From Thermoplasmata archaeon (GTDB lineage Archaea; Thermoplasmatota; E2; JACPAO01; JAHFTW01): 64,000 nt of DNA. The notes below the pieces were generated by a model. It was not told where the DNA came from. It saw nothing but the letters and a program-made list of their open reading frames with translations, and made no database searches. The stretch is taken from assembly GCA_023269235.1 (NCBI GenBank), contig JAHFTW010000002.1:1-64000 (forward strand). Reading direction: 5' to 3'. Shown in pieces: positions 1-9,078 of the stretch. How positions within the stretch are numbered: the first letter of the stretch is position 1; the number at the start of each line of letters is the position of its first letter. Made by a program: the position numbers and the translations under genes.

Positions 1-114
1 AGGGTGCCGCCACGCCGGAACCCGACTCCGGCGAGAGCACATAGCGCTCGCCGCGCCGTCGACGCCCTCGCCAACGGGCGCAAACGTCATCTGGTGGCTC
101 GCGTCCCTCCGCGT

Positions 115-1134
115 ATGCGCTGGGCGCCCTTGCTGATGGCTCTCCTTCTCGCCGGGTGCTCCGGCGCGGGGACGACGGACTCGACGAACTCCGCGGCCGG
201 GACCGCCCCTGTCGCCATGAACCCGACCGGGCCGCCGGTCATCGCCGGCCTCAACTGGACCCTCGGCCACTCCTGGACGCACGACTTCAAGTTCGGCAAC
301 GGGACGGGAGGCACCGCGTTCAGCAGCACGGCCGTCGTGGCCGGCGTGGACGCGAACGGGTGGCTCCTGGCCAGCCCCAACCTGAACGACGCCGTCTCGG
401 ACGTCGGGTTCTTCCTCCAGGATTTGGGGCGCATGGCGCGTAGCGGCACGTTGACCAGCGGCGCGTTCTCGTTCCCCTGGTACAGCTTCCCGCTCAGCGA
501 CAACAAGACCTGGACGGCCACCGAGAAGAACGTGGACCCGAACACGATCCTGCCCGTCGAGGACACCCTCACGCTCGTCGCCCACTGGGGCCGCGACGAC
601 CACAAGTACCACGTCGAGGCCCGCTCCGGCTCCGTCCTGCGCGCCCGCTACGACTTCGACCCCGCCGTCGGGTGGTTCACCTCGTACGAAGGCTACCGCG
701 GCGGCAGCACGACGCACGTCACCCTCAAGGAAAGCAAGGCCGGCTACGCCGGGAAACTCTACACGGCGGCGGGGATCAATTTGTACGGGGTCATCAAGTT
801 CGCAGGCGGAGCACCCGCCACGCCCCCGGTCGGCGTGGAGCCGGGCAGCTTCACGATGACCTCGGCGATGACGCACTTGATGTTCCTGCAGTTCGCCTTC
901 GGCGCGCCGGGGGCCGGCGCCACCCAGATTCTGGCCCCAGATGGAACGCGGTTCGCGACGTTCGGCGCCTTCGACCAGAATGGGGCCACCGTGGCCGGGG
1001 ATTCCGCGCAGACCCAGCAGGTCGTCCCGGCCCAGGCCGGGCCCTGGCAGATTGACGGCTCCGGGGCGGGCGTCTTCGCGCAAGGCTATGGCCTCTTCGC
1101 GTGGGGCGCCACCGTCACGGAACTCCAGGTTTAG
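115..1134 (+). CDS. Secreted lipoprotein of unknown function
   Basis: A 339-residue protein that I do not recognise. It opens with a short Met-Arg start, a hydrophobic run (WAPLLMALLLAG) and a lipobox Cys (LLAGC, about residue 15), followed by a Ser/Thr/Gly-rich linker typical of a surface-anchored lipoprotein. The rest is aromatic- and Gly-rich and probably all-beta. The reading frame is open back to position 4, but the internal ATG at 115 places the signal peptide at the N-terminus, and a weak T-rich box (around 83-92) lies about 28 nt upstream. It is followed 44 nt later by msrA on the same strand. Function unknown. Confidence 0.75.
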   Translation: MRWAPLLMALLLAGCSGAGTTDSTNSAAGTAPVAMNPTGPPVIAGLNWTLGHSWTHDFKFGNGTGGTAFSSTAVVAGVDANGWLLASPNLNDAVSDVGFFLQDLGRMARSGTLTSGAFSFPWYSFPLSDNKTWTATEKNVDPNTILPVEDTLTLVAHWGRDDHKYHVEARSGSVLRARYDFDPAVGWFTSYEGYRGGSTTHVTLKESKAGYAGKLYTAAGINLYGVIKFAGGAPATPPVGVEPGSFTMTSAMTHLMFLQFAFGAPGAGATQILAPDGTRFATFGAFDQNGATVAGDSAQTQQVVPAQAGPWQIDGSGAGVFAQGYGLFAWGATVTELQV

Positions 1135-1178
1135 TGCCCGCACGGGCACGTTGAAAGCGTGGAATGCCTCGCAGGGGC

Positions 1179-1724
1179 ATGGCCAAGACCGAGACCGCCA
1201 CGCTGGGTGGCGGATGCTTCTGGTGCGTCGAGGGCGCGCTGCGCGAACTGCAAGGCGTCAGCTCCGCAATCAGCGGCTACGCCGGCGGCAAGAACGCGGA
1301 CCCGAGCTACGAGGACGTTTGCACCGGCAAGACCGGCCACGCCGAGGTGGTCCAGGTCACGTTCGACCCCGCCGTCATCGACTACCGGACCATCCTTTCC
1401 GCGTTCTTCAGCGTCCACGACCCGACGACGATGAACCGCCAGGGCAACGACGTCGGCACGCAGTACCGCAGCGTCATCTTCACGCACTCCCCCTCTCAGG
1501 AAGCGACCGCGCAGGCGCTCATCGCCGAACTCACCAAGGAGGAGGTCTGGGACGACCCCATCGTCACCGAGGTCCAGCCCGCGCCGACGTTCTACCCGGC
1601 CGAAGCCTACCACCAGGACTACTACGCCAACAACCCGACGCAGGGGTACTGCATGGCCGTCGTGCGGCCCAAGCTGGCCAAGTTCCGCAAGGCGTGGCAG
1701 GCGAAGCTGAAGCCCGCCGCATAG
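1179..1724 (+). CDS. msrA: Peptide-methionine (S)-S-oxide reductase
   Basis: MsrA reduces methionine-S-sulfoxide in proteins back to methionine. The catalytic motif GCFWC lies near the N-terminus, and the family C-terminal block (NPTQGYC, then PKLAKFRKAW) is present, so the protein is full length at 181 residues. The start is placed at the second ATG (1179), which gives MAKTETATLGGGCFWC; an in-frame ATG at 1164 would add only five residues. A GTTGAAAG box about 25 nt upstream of 1179 supports the shorter form. It probably has its own promoter and converges on alaS. Confidence 0.95.
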   Translation: MAKTETATLGGGCFWCVEGALRELQGVSSAISGYAGGKNADPSYEDVCTGKTGHAEVVQVTFDPAVIDYRTILSAFFSVHDPTTMNRQGNDVGTQYRSVIFTHSPSQEATAQALIAELTKEEVWDDPIVTEVQPAPTFYPAEAYHQDYYANNPTQGYCMAVVRPKLAKFRKAWQAKLKPAA

Positions 1725-1868
1725 TCTAGAGCGAACCGACGACCTTCGCCTTCGCCGCCGCAAGGCACTCCGCGACCTTCGCCGCATCGGTTCCTCCGCC
1801 TTGCGCGAAGTCGGGGCGTCCGCCGAGGGCTGCGCCCTTCGAACCGGCGGCCGGCCTTCGGCCAGCCT

Positions 1869-1889
1869 GCGGGGGGCTCTGCCCCCCGC
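1869..1889. repeat. Perfect 9-bp GC hairpin
   Basis: GCGGGGGGC and GCCCCCCGC flank the three-base loop TCT, giving a perfect 9-bp stem. It lies between the convergent ends of msrA and alaS and may act as a bidirectional transcription stop or be part of an interspersed repeat together with the next hairpin. Confidence 0.7.
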
Positions 1890-1902
1890 CCCTAACCCCC
1901 CG

Positions 1903-1925
1903 CCAGGGGACCTCCGGTCCCCTGG
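1903..1925. repeat. Perfect 10-bp hairpin of the GGGGTCCAGGGG repeat type
   Basis: CCAGGGGACC, loop TCC, then GGTCCCCTGG: a perfect 10-bp stem. Read on the minus strand, the stem with its flanks (GGGGTCCAGGGG ... CCCCTGGCGGG) matches the hairpin at 43684-43705 in both stem ends and outside flanks, so the two are members of one repeat family. Confidence 0.75.
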
Positions 1926-1937
1926 ACCCCTTGGAGT

Positions 1938-4787
1938 CTAACCTAATTTTCCAGTAACGTTTCGCTTCGCTTCCTCAAGGAAGGCTTTCACATCCGGGGA
2001 GCCAGCGGCCACGCCGCTGACGTAATCAGGCTTGCCGCCGCCCTTCACCGCATAGACTGGAGCTGCCTCGTCCTTCACGGTTCGCATATCGATGGTGATT
2101 TCCGCACTGCGAGCGAAAATGAACCGAGTAACTCCGCCGTCCGTGGAGGCAAGCAGCGCGACCGTCTTGCCGGCGGCGACCATCTCGGTGGCCGTCTTCT
2201 GGAGGACGGCGCTCGGGACGACAGTCGCGATGAGCTTGACGCCGTTCACGACCTCGGCGTTGCCGGCGGCCTCCTTCGACTCCAGCTCCGCGAGACGCGC
2301 GTTGAGCGTCTCGAGCTGCTTGCGCTGCTCCTTCCACTCGGTGAAAAAGCGCTTGGCGGAGTTGGCAACCTCGGTGGGCGCGACCTGCATCTCGTCGGCG
2401 GCTTGGCGTAGCAGGGCGTCGGTTCCCTGCCACTTGGCGACCGCGTGCAGGCCGGCGCTGTACTCGAAGCGCTCGACGCCGTCCTGGACGCGCTCGGTGC
2501 GCCACAGCTTGATGGCGCCCAACTCGGCGGTGTTGTGGCAGTGCGTGCCGCCGCAGTACTCGACATCGAAGAACTCCTTGTCCTCCATGCCGTCCTGGAC
2601 CTTGCCGTGGATCATGACGACGCGCACGTCACGGCCCTTCGGCACGCCGCCCTGCAGGAGCTGGAGGCCATAGGTCGCCTCGGCCTGCTCGCGCTTGAGC
2701 CAGGTGCGGCTGACCTTGCGGCCGTCGAGGACGACCTGGTTGGCGAGCGCCTCGATGCGGACGAGCTCGTCCTGGGTCGGGCGGCGCCAGTGCGTCATGT
2801 CCACGCGCGCGCAGTCGGCGTACTTCTGCGTGCCCGCCTGCCACGAGTGCGGGCCGAGGACGCGGCGCACTGCCTGGTTCATGACGTGGGTCGCGGTGTG
2901 GCTGCGGGTGTGGTCCATGCGGAGCGCCCAGTCCACCTCGCCGTGGATGGTGACGTTGACCTGGAAGCGCTCGCTGACGTGGTGGACGACGTGCTTGCCG
3001 TCCTTCACGGTGTTGAGGACCTTGACCTCGCGGCCGTCGAGGGTCTTTAGAACACCGCGGTCGCCGGGCTGGCCGCCGGTCTCGGCGAAGAAGCAGGTCT
3101 TGTCGAGCACGACGCCGAATAGCATGCCGTCGGGCACGCCCTGGCCGGTGTAGACGGAGGCGAGCGGCTCGCACCACTGGACCTTGGCCTGGAAGGTGCG
3201 CTTGTCCTGCTCCTTGTAGTAGAGAAGGTCCGTCTCGGGGAGGGCGAGGCCGAGCGTCTTCTCCTTGTGCTTGGCGGCCTTGCCGTGGCGCGCGGCGACG
3301 ACCATGTCGAAGTCGTCCGGGATGGCGATGGTGATGCCCATGCGGGCGGCGGCCTCGGCGACGGCGTTGGGGGCGAGGCCATGCGTGTCGTACATCTCCA
3401 CGAGGTCCTCGGTGCTGAGCTCGCGTTTCTTCTGAAGCGTGCGCTCGACGAGCCGGAGGCCCTTGTCGCGCGAGTCGAGGTAGCGCTCGGTCTCCAGGGC
3501 GAAGACCTCACGGGCGCGCGGGATGGCGGCCTTGAACTCCGGGAACTGCGGCACGAGGCGCTCCAGGTTCCACGCGACAAGCTCGCCGAGCGGGGCGGAG
3601 ACGCCGAGGACCTCCATGAACCGCAGCGCGCGGCGCGTGACGAGGCGCATGAGGTAGCCGGCCTTGACGTTGGAGGGGACGATGCCGTCGCCGACCATGA
3701 ACGACAGGCAGCGCAGGTGGTCGCACAGGCCGTAGAGGGACTCGACGGGGCCCATGATGTCGTTGAGCTCGTTGACGTTGGTCTCGATGCCGTGCTTGGC
3801 GAGACGCTTGACGACCTCCCAGCGCAGGCCGTCGAGCTTCTGGCCGATGTCGAGGTTGAGGATGCCCTGGACGCGGGCGTGCTCGGTGATGATGCGCTTG
3901 GCCTTCTCGTCGTCGCGGACCTGCGCGGTGGCGAGGCCCTTGATGTGGGCGATGGCGTCGGGGAAGACGGTGTCGTACGCCGTCGGCGTGCCCGTACTGG
4001 CCCAGGCCAGGCGCTCGAGGCCCCAGCCCGTGTCGATGATGCGGAGGTCCATCATCTTGTACGTCTCCTCCTTGATGGTGTAGAGGGCGGTGCCGGCGGG
4101 CACCGTCTTCGGGTCGCACTCCTCCAGGCACATGAACACCAGCGTGGCGACCTCGAGGCCGCCCGCGAACACCTCGACGCAGGGGCCGGCGTTGCCGCCG
4201 CCGTTCCACGTGCCTTCCTTGAACGTGATGCGCTGCTGGTCGAGCCCAAGGACCTTCGTGAGGAACTCGACGCCGTAGGCGACGCACTCCTCGGTCCAGT
4301 ACTTCTCGCCCCAGGCCTTGCTGTTGAAGGCGTGGTGGCCCATCATCTCGAACGTGCTGAAGTGGCGGCCGGAGCGGCCGATGTTGGCGAGGTCGTTGAG
4401 GCGGATGCAGGGCTGGCTGACCACCAAGGGGTTGCCCGGGGGTGGCACTTCACCGGAGGTGGTGTGCGGCTGGTAGTTCGCGATGCTAGCGATGTTTAGG
4501 TAGATGTCGTCGCGCCAACGCGCCACGACGGGCTGCCGGGGCACGATCTTGTGGCCCTTGGACTCGAAGAACTTCTGGAAGGCCTTGCGCATCTCGGGGA
4601 CGGAGAGCGGCTTCTTCGTCAGCGGATTGCCGAGGAAGTCGTACTCGACGCAGTTGGAGTCGCCGCACAGGGTCCGCTCCATGTCGGTCGTCCAGAACGG
4701 GTCCTTGCACGTGGGGCAGATCCTGCGCTGGTAGCCGTTCTGGTGGAAGAACTGCAAGTCCAGCATTTTGGCGAGAACGGGGTCCAT
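1938..4787 (-). CDS. alaS: Alanyl-tRNA synthetase, archaeal type
   Basis: Charges tRNA-Ala with alanine in the cytoplasm. At 949 residues it has the archaeal layout: an N-terminal Cys-rich segment (CPTCKDPFW ... C, about residues 24-45) preceding the class II aminoacylation core, then the tRNA-recognition region, an editing domain with HTRSHTATH (about residues 625-633) and CGGTHC (about residue 745), and a C-terminal coiled-coil/DHHA1-like region. The editing metal ligands look intact. The start at 4787 gives a normal N-terminus. The next gene upstream (4834-5121) is on the same strand. Confidence 0.97.
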   Translation of the reverse strand: MDPVLAKMLDLQFFHQNGYQRRICPTCKDPFWTTDMERTLCGDSNCVEYDFLGNPLTKKPLSVPEMRKAFQKFFESKGHKIVPRQPVVARWRDDIYLNIASIANYQPHTTSGEVPPPGNPLVVSQPCIRLNDLANIGRSGRHFSTFEMMGHHAFNSKAWGEKYWTEECVAYGVEFLTKVLGLDQQRITFKEGTWNGGGNAGPCVEVFAGGLEVATLVFMCLEECDPKTVPAGTALYTIKEETYKMMDLRIIDTGWGLERLAWASTGTPTAYDTVFPDAIAHIKGLATAQVRDDEKAKRIITEHARVQGILNLDIGQKLDGLRWEVVKRLAKHGIETNVNELNDIMGPVESLYGLCDHLRCLSFMVGDGIVPSNVKAGYLMRLVTRRALRFMEVLGVSAPLGELVAWNLERLVPQFPEFKAAIPRAREVFALETERYLDSRDKGLRLVERTLQKKRELSTEDLVEMYDTHGLAPNAVAEAAARMGITIAIPDDFDMVVAARHGKAAKHKEKTLGLALPETDLLYYKEQDKRTFQAKVQWCEPLASVYTGQGVPDGMLFGVVLDKTCFFAETGGQPGDRGVLKTLDGREVKVLNTVKDGKHVVHHVSERFQVNVTIHGEVDWALRMDHTRSHTATHVMNQAVRRVLGPHSWQAGTQKYADCARVDMTHWRRPTQDELVRIEALANQVVLDGRKVSRTWLKREQAEATYGLQLLQGGVPKGRDVRVVMIHGKVQDGMEDKEFFDVEYCGGTHCHNTAELGAIKLWRTERVQDGVERFEYSAGLHAVAKWQGTDALLRQAADEMQVAPTEVANSAKRFFTEWKEQRKQLETLNARLAELESKEAAGNAEVVNGVKLIATVVPSAVLQKTATEMVAAGKTVALLASTDGGVTRFIFARSAEITIDMRTVKDEAAPVYAVKGGGKPDYVSGVAAGSPDVKAFLEEAKRNVTGKLG

Positions 4788-4833
4788 GACGGGCGTCCCA
4801 CCGAGGGCCGACTCATAAGCGGTTCAGTGCGGC

Positions 4834-5121
4834 TCAGGTGAAGTTGCGGATGGCCTCGACGAGCGCGACCAGGAAGAGGATGGCCAAGAGCGCCAGCAGT
4901 CCGTTGACGCCCAAGGCCCATGTGGCGGCGCGGCGCGGCTCTTTGCGGGCCAATGCCACCCCGGCCACAACGACGCCCGCGACGGCGCACGCTGGCGACC
5001 CCAGGAGGGCGACCCCGCCGACGCTGCCAGCGGTGCTCGACCGCAGGAGAGCGATGGCGAGGACGAACAGGAGGACCGCCGCGACGGCGAGGAGGGCGGC
5101 AAATCGGGTCCACTTCTGCAC
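4834..5121 (-). CDS. Small three-helix membrane protein
   Basis: A 95-residue hydrophobic protein with about three transmembrane segments (residues about 8-26, 35-57 and 70-90) separated by a short basic loop (ARKEPRRAA). No family recognised. It lies 46 nt upstream of alaS on the same strand, so the two could be cotranscribed, and it is divergent from the lipoprotein hydrolase at 5219. The hydrophobic pattern argues for a real gene despite its size. Confidence 0.65.
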   Translation of the reverse strand: MQKWTRFAALLAVAAVLLFVLAIALLRSSTAGSVGGVALLGSPACAVAGVVVAGVALARKEPRRAATWALGVNGLLALLAILFLVALVEAIRNFT

Positions 5122-5188
5122 GTCGCAGCATTCGCGCCGGGCGTTTCAGGCTTGGCGCGCGGGGCGTTTTCCACTGGCGACCTGAGGA

Positions 5189-5196
5189 CTTATGTA
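5189..5196 (+). promoter_or_regulatory. TATA-like box for the 5219 gene
   Basis: CTTATGTA is an AT-rich island in a GC-rich context, centred 26 nt before the ATG at 5219. In archaea the TATA box sits about 26 nt before the transcription start, so the transcript would begin at or next to the ATG, that is, it would be leaderless. Confidence 0.55.
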
Positions 5197-5218
5197 GAAA
5201 CAAGAGAAGTGCCCCGGC

Positions 5219-6877
5219 ATGTCGCGTTGGGTGGCCATTGCGCTAGCCATGGCCTTGATTCCTCTCGCCGGTTGTTTCGGCAAGTCGTCCGAGACGAGCT
5301 CCGAGGCGCCCGTCCATGTCCATTCCGCCACCAACACCACGGTCGCCCCCGTCGCCGCCGCCCCGGCGCCAAGGTTCCCGCATTACCCGAGCGACGGCGC
5401 AAGCGAGCTCACCGACACGGAGATCCAGTCGTTCGACGCGCACAAGATTCCGGTCACCATCTACAAGCCCAAGGTCGCCGACGCCACCCACCAGGTCCCA
5501 GTCATCCTGCAGAGCCACGGCTTCACCGGCCACCGCGAGAAGGGCGCCGACGCGTTCAAGGCCTACATCGCGGCCGGCTTTGGCGTCGTGAGCTTCGACG
5601 AGCGTGGCCACGGCGACTCCATGGACGACTCGGAGGTCCAGTTCATGGACCCCAACTACGAGGTCAAAGACATCGAGAAGATCATTGACGAGGTCGCGAC
5701 GTGGGATTGGGTCCTCCTTGACGGCCCCGGCGACCCGCGTCTCGGCGGCATCGGGTACTCCTACGGCGGCGCGTTCCAGCTCATGGGCGCCATCTTCGAC
5801 CCGCGCTTCGACGCCATCGTGCCCGAGATCACCTGGAACGACATCGCCGACGCCTTGGCCCCCAACGGCGCCATCAAGTCGGGCTGGGTGGACCTGTTCT
5901 ACGTGGCCGGCAACGCGCAGCAGACCGTGAAATTCAGCAACGACTTCCACGTCGGTTGGCTCTGGGCCACGAGCACGAACCAGCTTCCTGCCGGCCAGGC
6001 GCCGGGCATCCCCGACCTCGTGTCGCGCTTCCACGCCGACTCCCCGAAGGCCTACCCCGAGAAGCTGCGCATCCCGACGCTGCTCATCCAGGGGATGCCG
6101 GACACGCTGTTCCCGCTCAACCAGGCCGTCGCGAACCTGCGCATCCTCGAGGCGAACAACGTCTCCTCCTCCCTCTACACGCATCTGCGCGGCCACATCG
6201 CCAACACCGCCTCGCTGAAGCCGGGCACAGCCCCCCACGACGTCGGCCTGCAAGGCCTCCCCGGCGGCGACCCGTGCGGCAAGGTCGTGGACCTCAGCAT
6301 CCGCTGGCACCTCAAGTACCTCCTCGGCCAGAACGTCACGCCGATGCCGCGCGTCTGCCTCGCCCTGGAGGATGAGACCACCGTGACGGGCGCCGCGTTC
6401 CCGCTCTCGGGCACGGAGATGCGCCCCATCGCCCTCGCCGGCCCGACCCCCATCGTGGAGGCGCCCGCCGGCGCGAGCGTGAACCTCCCCTTGTTCACTC
6501 CGGACAAGGAGACCGTTGTCGCGGGCATCCCGCATCTCAAGGGGACCATCACGGCGGCCGGCGCGGACGCCATCGTCTACTTCAGCCTCCAGATCCCGGG
6601 CCGCAACGACCCCATCGAGTCCATCGTGGACGACCAGGTCTTCCCCATCCGCATCGCGGGCCCGGTCGTCAACCAGCCCTTCGAGCTCGACCTCGGCGGC
6701 GTCGGCGTCCGGCTTGCCGCCGGCGAGGCGCTCGTCCTCACGGCAAGCACGGTGACGCCGATGTTCTTCGGCAACGCGGAGCGCGAACCCGGAGCGGTCG
6801 TCCTTGACGGCCTCACCCTCGAGCTGCCCATCGTCCCCGCCGACGCGCCCGCGATGACGGCGACCGCAGCGCCGTAG
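5219..6877 (+). CDS. Lipoprotein alpha/beta hydrolase (X-Pro dipeptidyl-peptidase-like)
   Basis: A 552-residue secreted hydrolase. The signal peptide ends in a lipobox (IPLAGC, about residue 19) and leads into a Ser/Thr/His-rich linker. The alpha/beta-hydrolase core shows the oxyanion region SHGFTGHRE, FDERGHGDS, the nucleophile elbow GYSYGG, an acid-loop candidate GMPDTLFPL and a His candidate in LRGHI. About 170 C-terminal residues look like a beta-sandwich as in CocE/X-Pro dipeptidyl-peptidase C-terminal domains. The substrate is probably a peptide or ester outside the cell, which is inference. The ATG start at 5219 fits both the signal peptide and the TATA position. Confidence 0.85.
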   Translation: MSRWVAIALAMALIPLAGCFGKSSETSSEAPVHVHSATNTTVAPVAAAPAPRFPHYPSDGASELTDTEIQSFDAHKIPVTIYKPKVADATHQVPVILQSHGFTGHREKGADAFKAYIAAGFGVVSFDERGHGDSMDDSEVQFMDPNYEVKDIEKIIDEVATWDWVLLDGPGDPRLGGIGYSYGGAFQLMGAIFDPRFDAIVPEITWNDIADALAPNGAIKSGWVDLFYVAGNAQQTVKFSNDFHVGWLWATSTNQLPAGQAPGIPDLVSRFHADSPKAYPEKLRIPTLLIQGMPDTLFPLNQAVANLRILEANNVSSSLYTHLRGHIANTASLKPGTAPHDVGLQGLPGGDPCGKVVDLSIRWHLKYLLGQNVTPMPRVCLALEDETTVTGAAFPLSGTEMRPIALAGPTPIVEAPAGASVNLPLFTPDKETVVAGIPHLKGTITAAGADAIVYFSLQIPGRNDPIESIVDDQVFPIRIAGPVVNQPFELDLGGVGVRLAAGEALVLTASTVTPMFFGNAEREPGAVVLDGLTLELPIVPADAPAMTATAAP

Positions 6878-6902
6878 GTTCACTCCCCCGGCGCCCTTTC
6901 AA

Positions 6903-8369
6903 GTGGCCCTGCGCCCTCGCGACATCGTGGAGTTGCCCGCTCCGTTCGCCGCCCGCGCCGCCCAGGGCGCGGCCTGGGTGCGCGAGCAAGGAGCCGCCGG
7001 CCGCGCGGTCACGGTCGTCCACCACATCGACGCCGACGGGGTCACGGCGGGCGCCATCGCGGCCGAAGCGCTCGCGCGGACCGGCGTCGCCGCGCGGATG
7101 CGGCCGGTGAAGTCCTTGGACCAGCACCACGTGGACCAGCTTGTCGCCGAAGACCACCAGGCGTTCTGGTTCTGCGACCTCGGCTCGACGGCCTACATGC
7201 ACTGCCCTGCGACGCCGAAGCTGGTGTGCGACCACCACCAACTGGTGCGCGACGGCGCGGAGGACTCCTTCCCGCACGTCAACCCCCTCCTCGACGGCCT
7301 CGACGGCGGCGAGGTCTCCGGCGCCGGCTGCTGCCTCGCCGTCGCCTTGGCCCTCGACCCCCGCAACGTCGACCTCCTGCCCATCGCCCTCGTCGGCGCC
7401 ACCGCCGACCGGCAGGACCGGCCCTTGCACGGCATCAACGCGCTCTACCTCGCGGCCGCGCAGAAGGTCGGCCTCGTCGACGCCGCCGTGGACCTCTCCT
7501 TCTTCGGCCCGGAGACCCGCGGCCTCGTGAAGTTCCTCACGCTCGCCAACGAGCCCGCCATCCCTGGCGTCGCCGGCGACGCGACGGGGGCCCAACGCCT
7601 CCTGCGCGACGCGGGAGTGGACGTGGACGCCGCCCGGACCTGGGGCGACCTGACCGAGCCGCAGCGCCGCGCGGTCCGCACCGCCCTCGTCACGCGTCTA
7701 CTCGACGCCGGGCTCGCCGCGGAGATCCCGCGGCTCTGGCGCACGGTGGTCCGCATCCGGCGCGAGCCGCGCGGCCCGACGCGTGAATTGCAGGAGTTCG
7801 GCACTCTGCTCAACAGCACGGCGCGCTACGACCGCCCCGACGTCGGCATCGCCGTCGCACGCGGGGACCGTGGGACCATGCTGGAGGAGGCGCTCGACCT
7901 CCTGGACGGCCACCGCAAGCACCTCGTCGGCGCCCTCGACGCCCTCGCCAAGAAGACCGTGCGCGAGACGGCGGCGCTGCAGTGGGTGGACCTGGAGGAC
8001 GCCGTGCGCGACACCGTCGTCGGCATCGTGGCCGGCATGGCCCTCGGAAGCCTGGGCCTACGGCAGGACAAGCCGCTCATCGCCTTCGCGTGGACGCCGG
8101 ACGGCCGCACCAAGGTCTCGTCGCGCGCCCCCCAGCAGCTCAAGGGCCGCATCGACCTCAGCGTCGCCGTCCGGGAGGCGGCGGCCGTGGTGGCGGGACA
8201 AGGGGGCGGCCATCCGGGCGCGGCGGGGGCGACGATCCCCCGGGGCGCGGAGGCGCGGTTCCTGGCCGCGCTCGACACGACTCTCGCAGGGCAGCTGGGA
8301 CTCGCCTCCCCTACGGCCGCCCCTGCGGCGCCACGCGGGCCAAGCCGGCAAGCCAAACTGGCCGTCTAA
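6903..8369 (+). CDS. DHH-family phosphoesterase, archaeal RecJ-like
   Basis: A 488-residue member of the DHH/DHHA1 superfamily, whose archaeal RecJ-like members are single-strand nucleases linked to the replisome. Visible motifs are HIDADGVTAG (motif I, about residue 40), FCDLGS (motif II), CDHH (motif III), GATADRQD (motif IV) and the C-terminal DHHA1 signature GGHPGAAG. The start is GTG at 6903. It follows the hydrolase by 25 nt and precedes psmB. Whether it is the replication-associated RecJ/GAN-type protein or another DHH phosphoesterase cannot be settled from motifs alone. Confidence 0.88.
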   Translation: MALRPRDIVELPAPFAARAAQGAAWVREQGAAGRAVTVVHHIDADGVTAGAIAAEALARTGVAARMRPVKSLDQHHVDQLVAEDHQAFWFCDLGSTAYMHCPATPKLVCDHHQLVRDGAEDSFPHVNPLLDGLDGGEVSGAGCCLAVALALDPRNVDLLPIALVGATADRQDRPLHGINALYLAAAQKVGLVDAAVDLSFFGPETRGLVKFLTLANEPAIPGVAGDATGAQRLLRDAGVDVDAARTWGDLTEPQRRAVRTALVTRLLDAGLAAEIPRLWRTVVRIRREPRGPTRELQEFGTLLNSTARYDRPDVGIAVARGDRGTMLEEALDLLDGHRKHLVGALDALAKKTVRETAALQWVDLEDAVRDTVVGIVAGMALGSLGLRQDKPLIAFAWTPDGRTKVSSRAPQQLKGRIDLSVAVREAAAVVAGQGGGHPGAAGATIPRGAEARFLAALDTTLAGQLGLASPTAAPAAPRGPSRQAKLAV

Positions 8370-8426
8370 AGACCGAGCAGCGCCCCAGTGGGACGCCAAG
8401 GAAGCGCTCCCTTTCCCCGAACGTAT

Positions 8427-8435
8427 TCCTTTTTA
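8427..8435 (+). promoter_or_regulatory. TATA-like box for psmB-psmA
   Basis: TCCTTTTTA lies about 29 nt before the psmB ATG at 8461 and is the only AT-rich run in the 91-nt gap. It places the transcription start at or within a few bases of the start codon. Confidence 0.5.
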
Positions 8436-8460
8436 CGAAGTCCTGACCTAAACGGAGCCG

Positions 8461-9078
8461 ATGACAACCACGGTCGGCATCAAGACGCCCGAAGGCATCA
8501 TCCTGGCGACGGACCGCCGCGCCACGATGGGCTACTATGTCGCGGACAAGGACGTCGTCAAGATCGAGCCGCTCGACGACGACTCCGCCATCACCATCGC
8601 GGGCTCGGTCGCGCAAGCCCAGGCCTACGCCCACCTGCTCCGTCTCAACCTGGAGCTGTTCCGCACGCGCCGCGGCTGGCCCCTGTCGCCCGCCGAGCTG
8701 GCGAAGCTCGCCTCCTACTCCATCCAGCGCTCCGGCGGCGTGTACGGCCAGTTCATCCTCGCCACGCGCGGTGCCGACGGCACCCACCTCTGGGACGTCG
8801 GCGGCGACGGCTCGCTCATCACCAAGAAGGACTTCACCGTCACCGGCTCCGGCACCGGCCCCGCCGTGGGCGTGCTCGAGTCCGCGGAGTGGTCCAAGAT
8901 CAAGGGCCTGAAGGACGCCACCGAGCTCGCCAAGCGCGCCGTGCGCGCCTCGACCCAGCGCGACGTCGCGTCGGGCAACGGCTTCGTCGTCTACACGCTC
9001 CCCAACTCCGGCCCCTCCAAGCTGCAGACCTTCACGTTCAGCACCGAGGTCACCGAGGACACGGAGGTGGCCAAGTGA
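8461..9078 (+). CDS. psmB: Proteasome subunit beta
   Basis: Catalytic subunit of the 20S proteasome. Immediately after the initiator Met comes TTTVGIK, so the nucleophile Thr1 needs only Met removal and there is essentially no propeptide. Numbering from that Thr, Asp17 (in ATDRR) and Lys33 (in KDVVK) fall exactly where the catalytic residues should be, and the SGNGF segment is present near the C-terminal third. The length of 205 residues is normal. It overlaps the alpha-subunit gene by 4 nt (GTGA), so alpha and beta are cotranslated, in the order beta then alpha. Confidence 0.92.
   Translation: MTTTVGIKTPEGIILATDRRATMGYYVADKDVVKIEPLDDDSAITIAGSVAQAQAYAHLLRLNLELFRTRRGWPLSPAELAKLASYSIQRSGGVYGQFILATRGADGTHLWDVGGDGSLITKKDFTVTGSGTGPAVGVLESAEWSKIKGLKDATELAKRAVRASTQRDVASGNGFVVYTLPNSGPSKLQTFTFSTEVTEDTEVAK

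Larger units (their letters stand above)
1725..1937. other. Gene-free spacer between convergent msrA and alaS
   Basis: This 213-nt stretch between the convergent 3' ends of msrA and alaS holds no credible ORF. Its right half is a run of GC-rich inverted repeats annotated separately (1869-1889 and 1903-1925). A looser GGCC/GGCC inverted repeat sits just before them at about 1849-1865. Confidence 0.7.
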
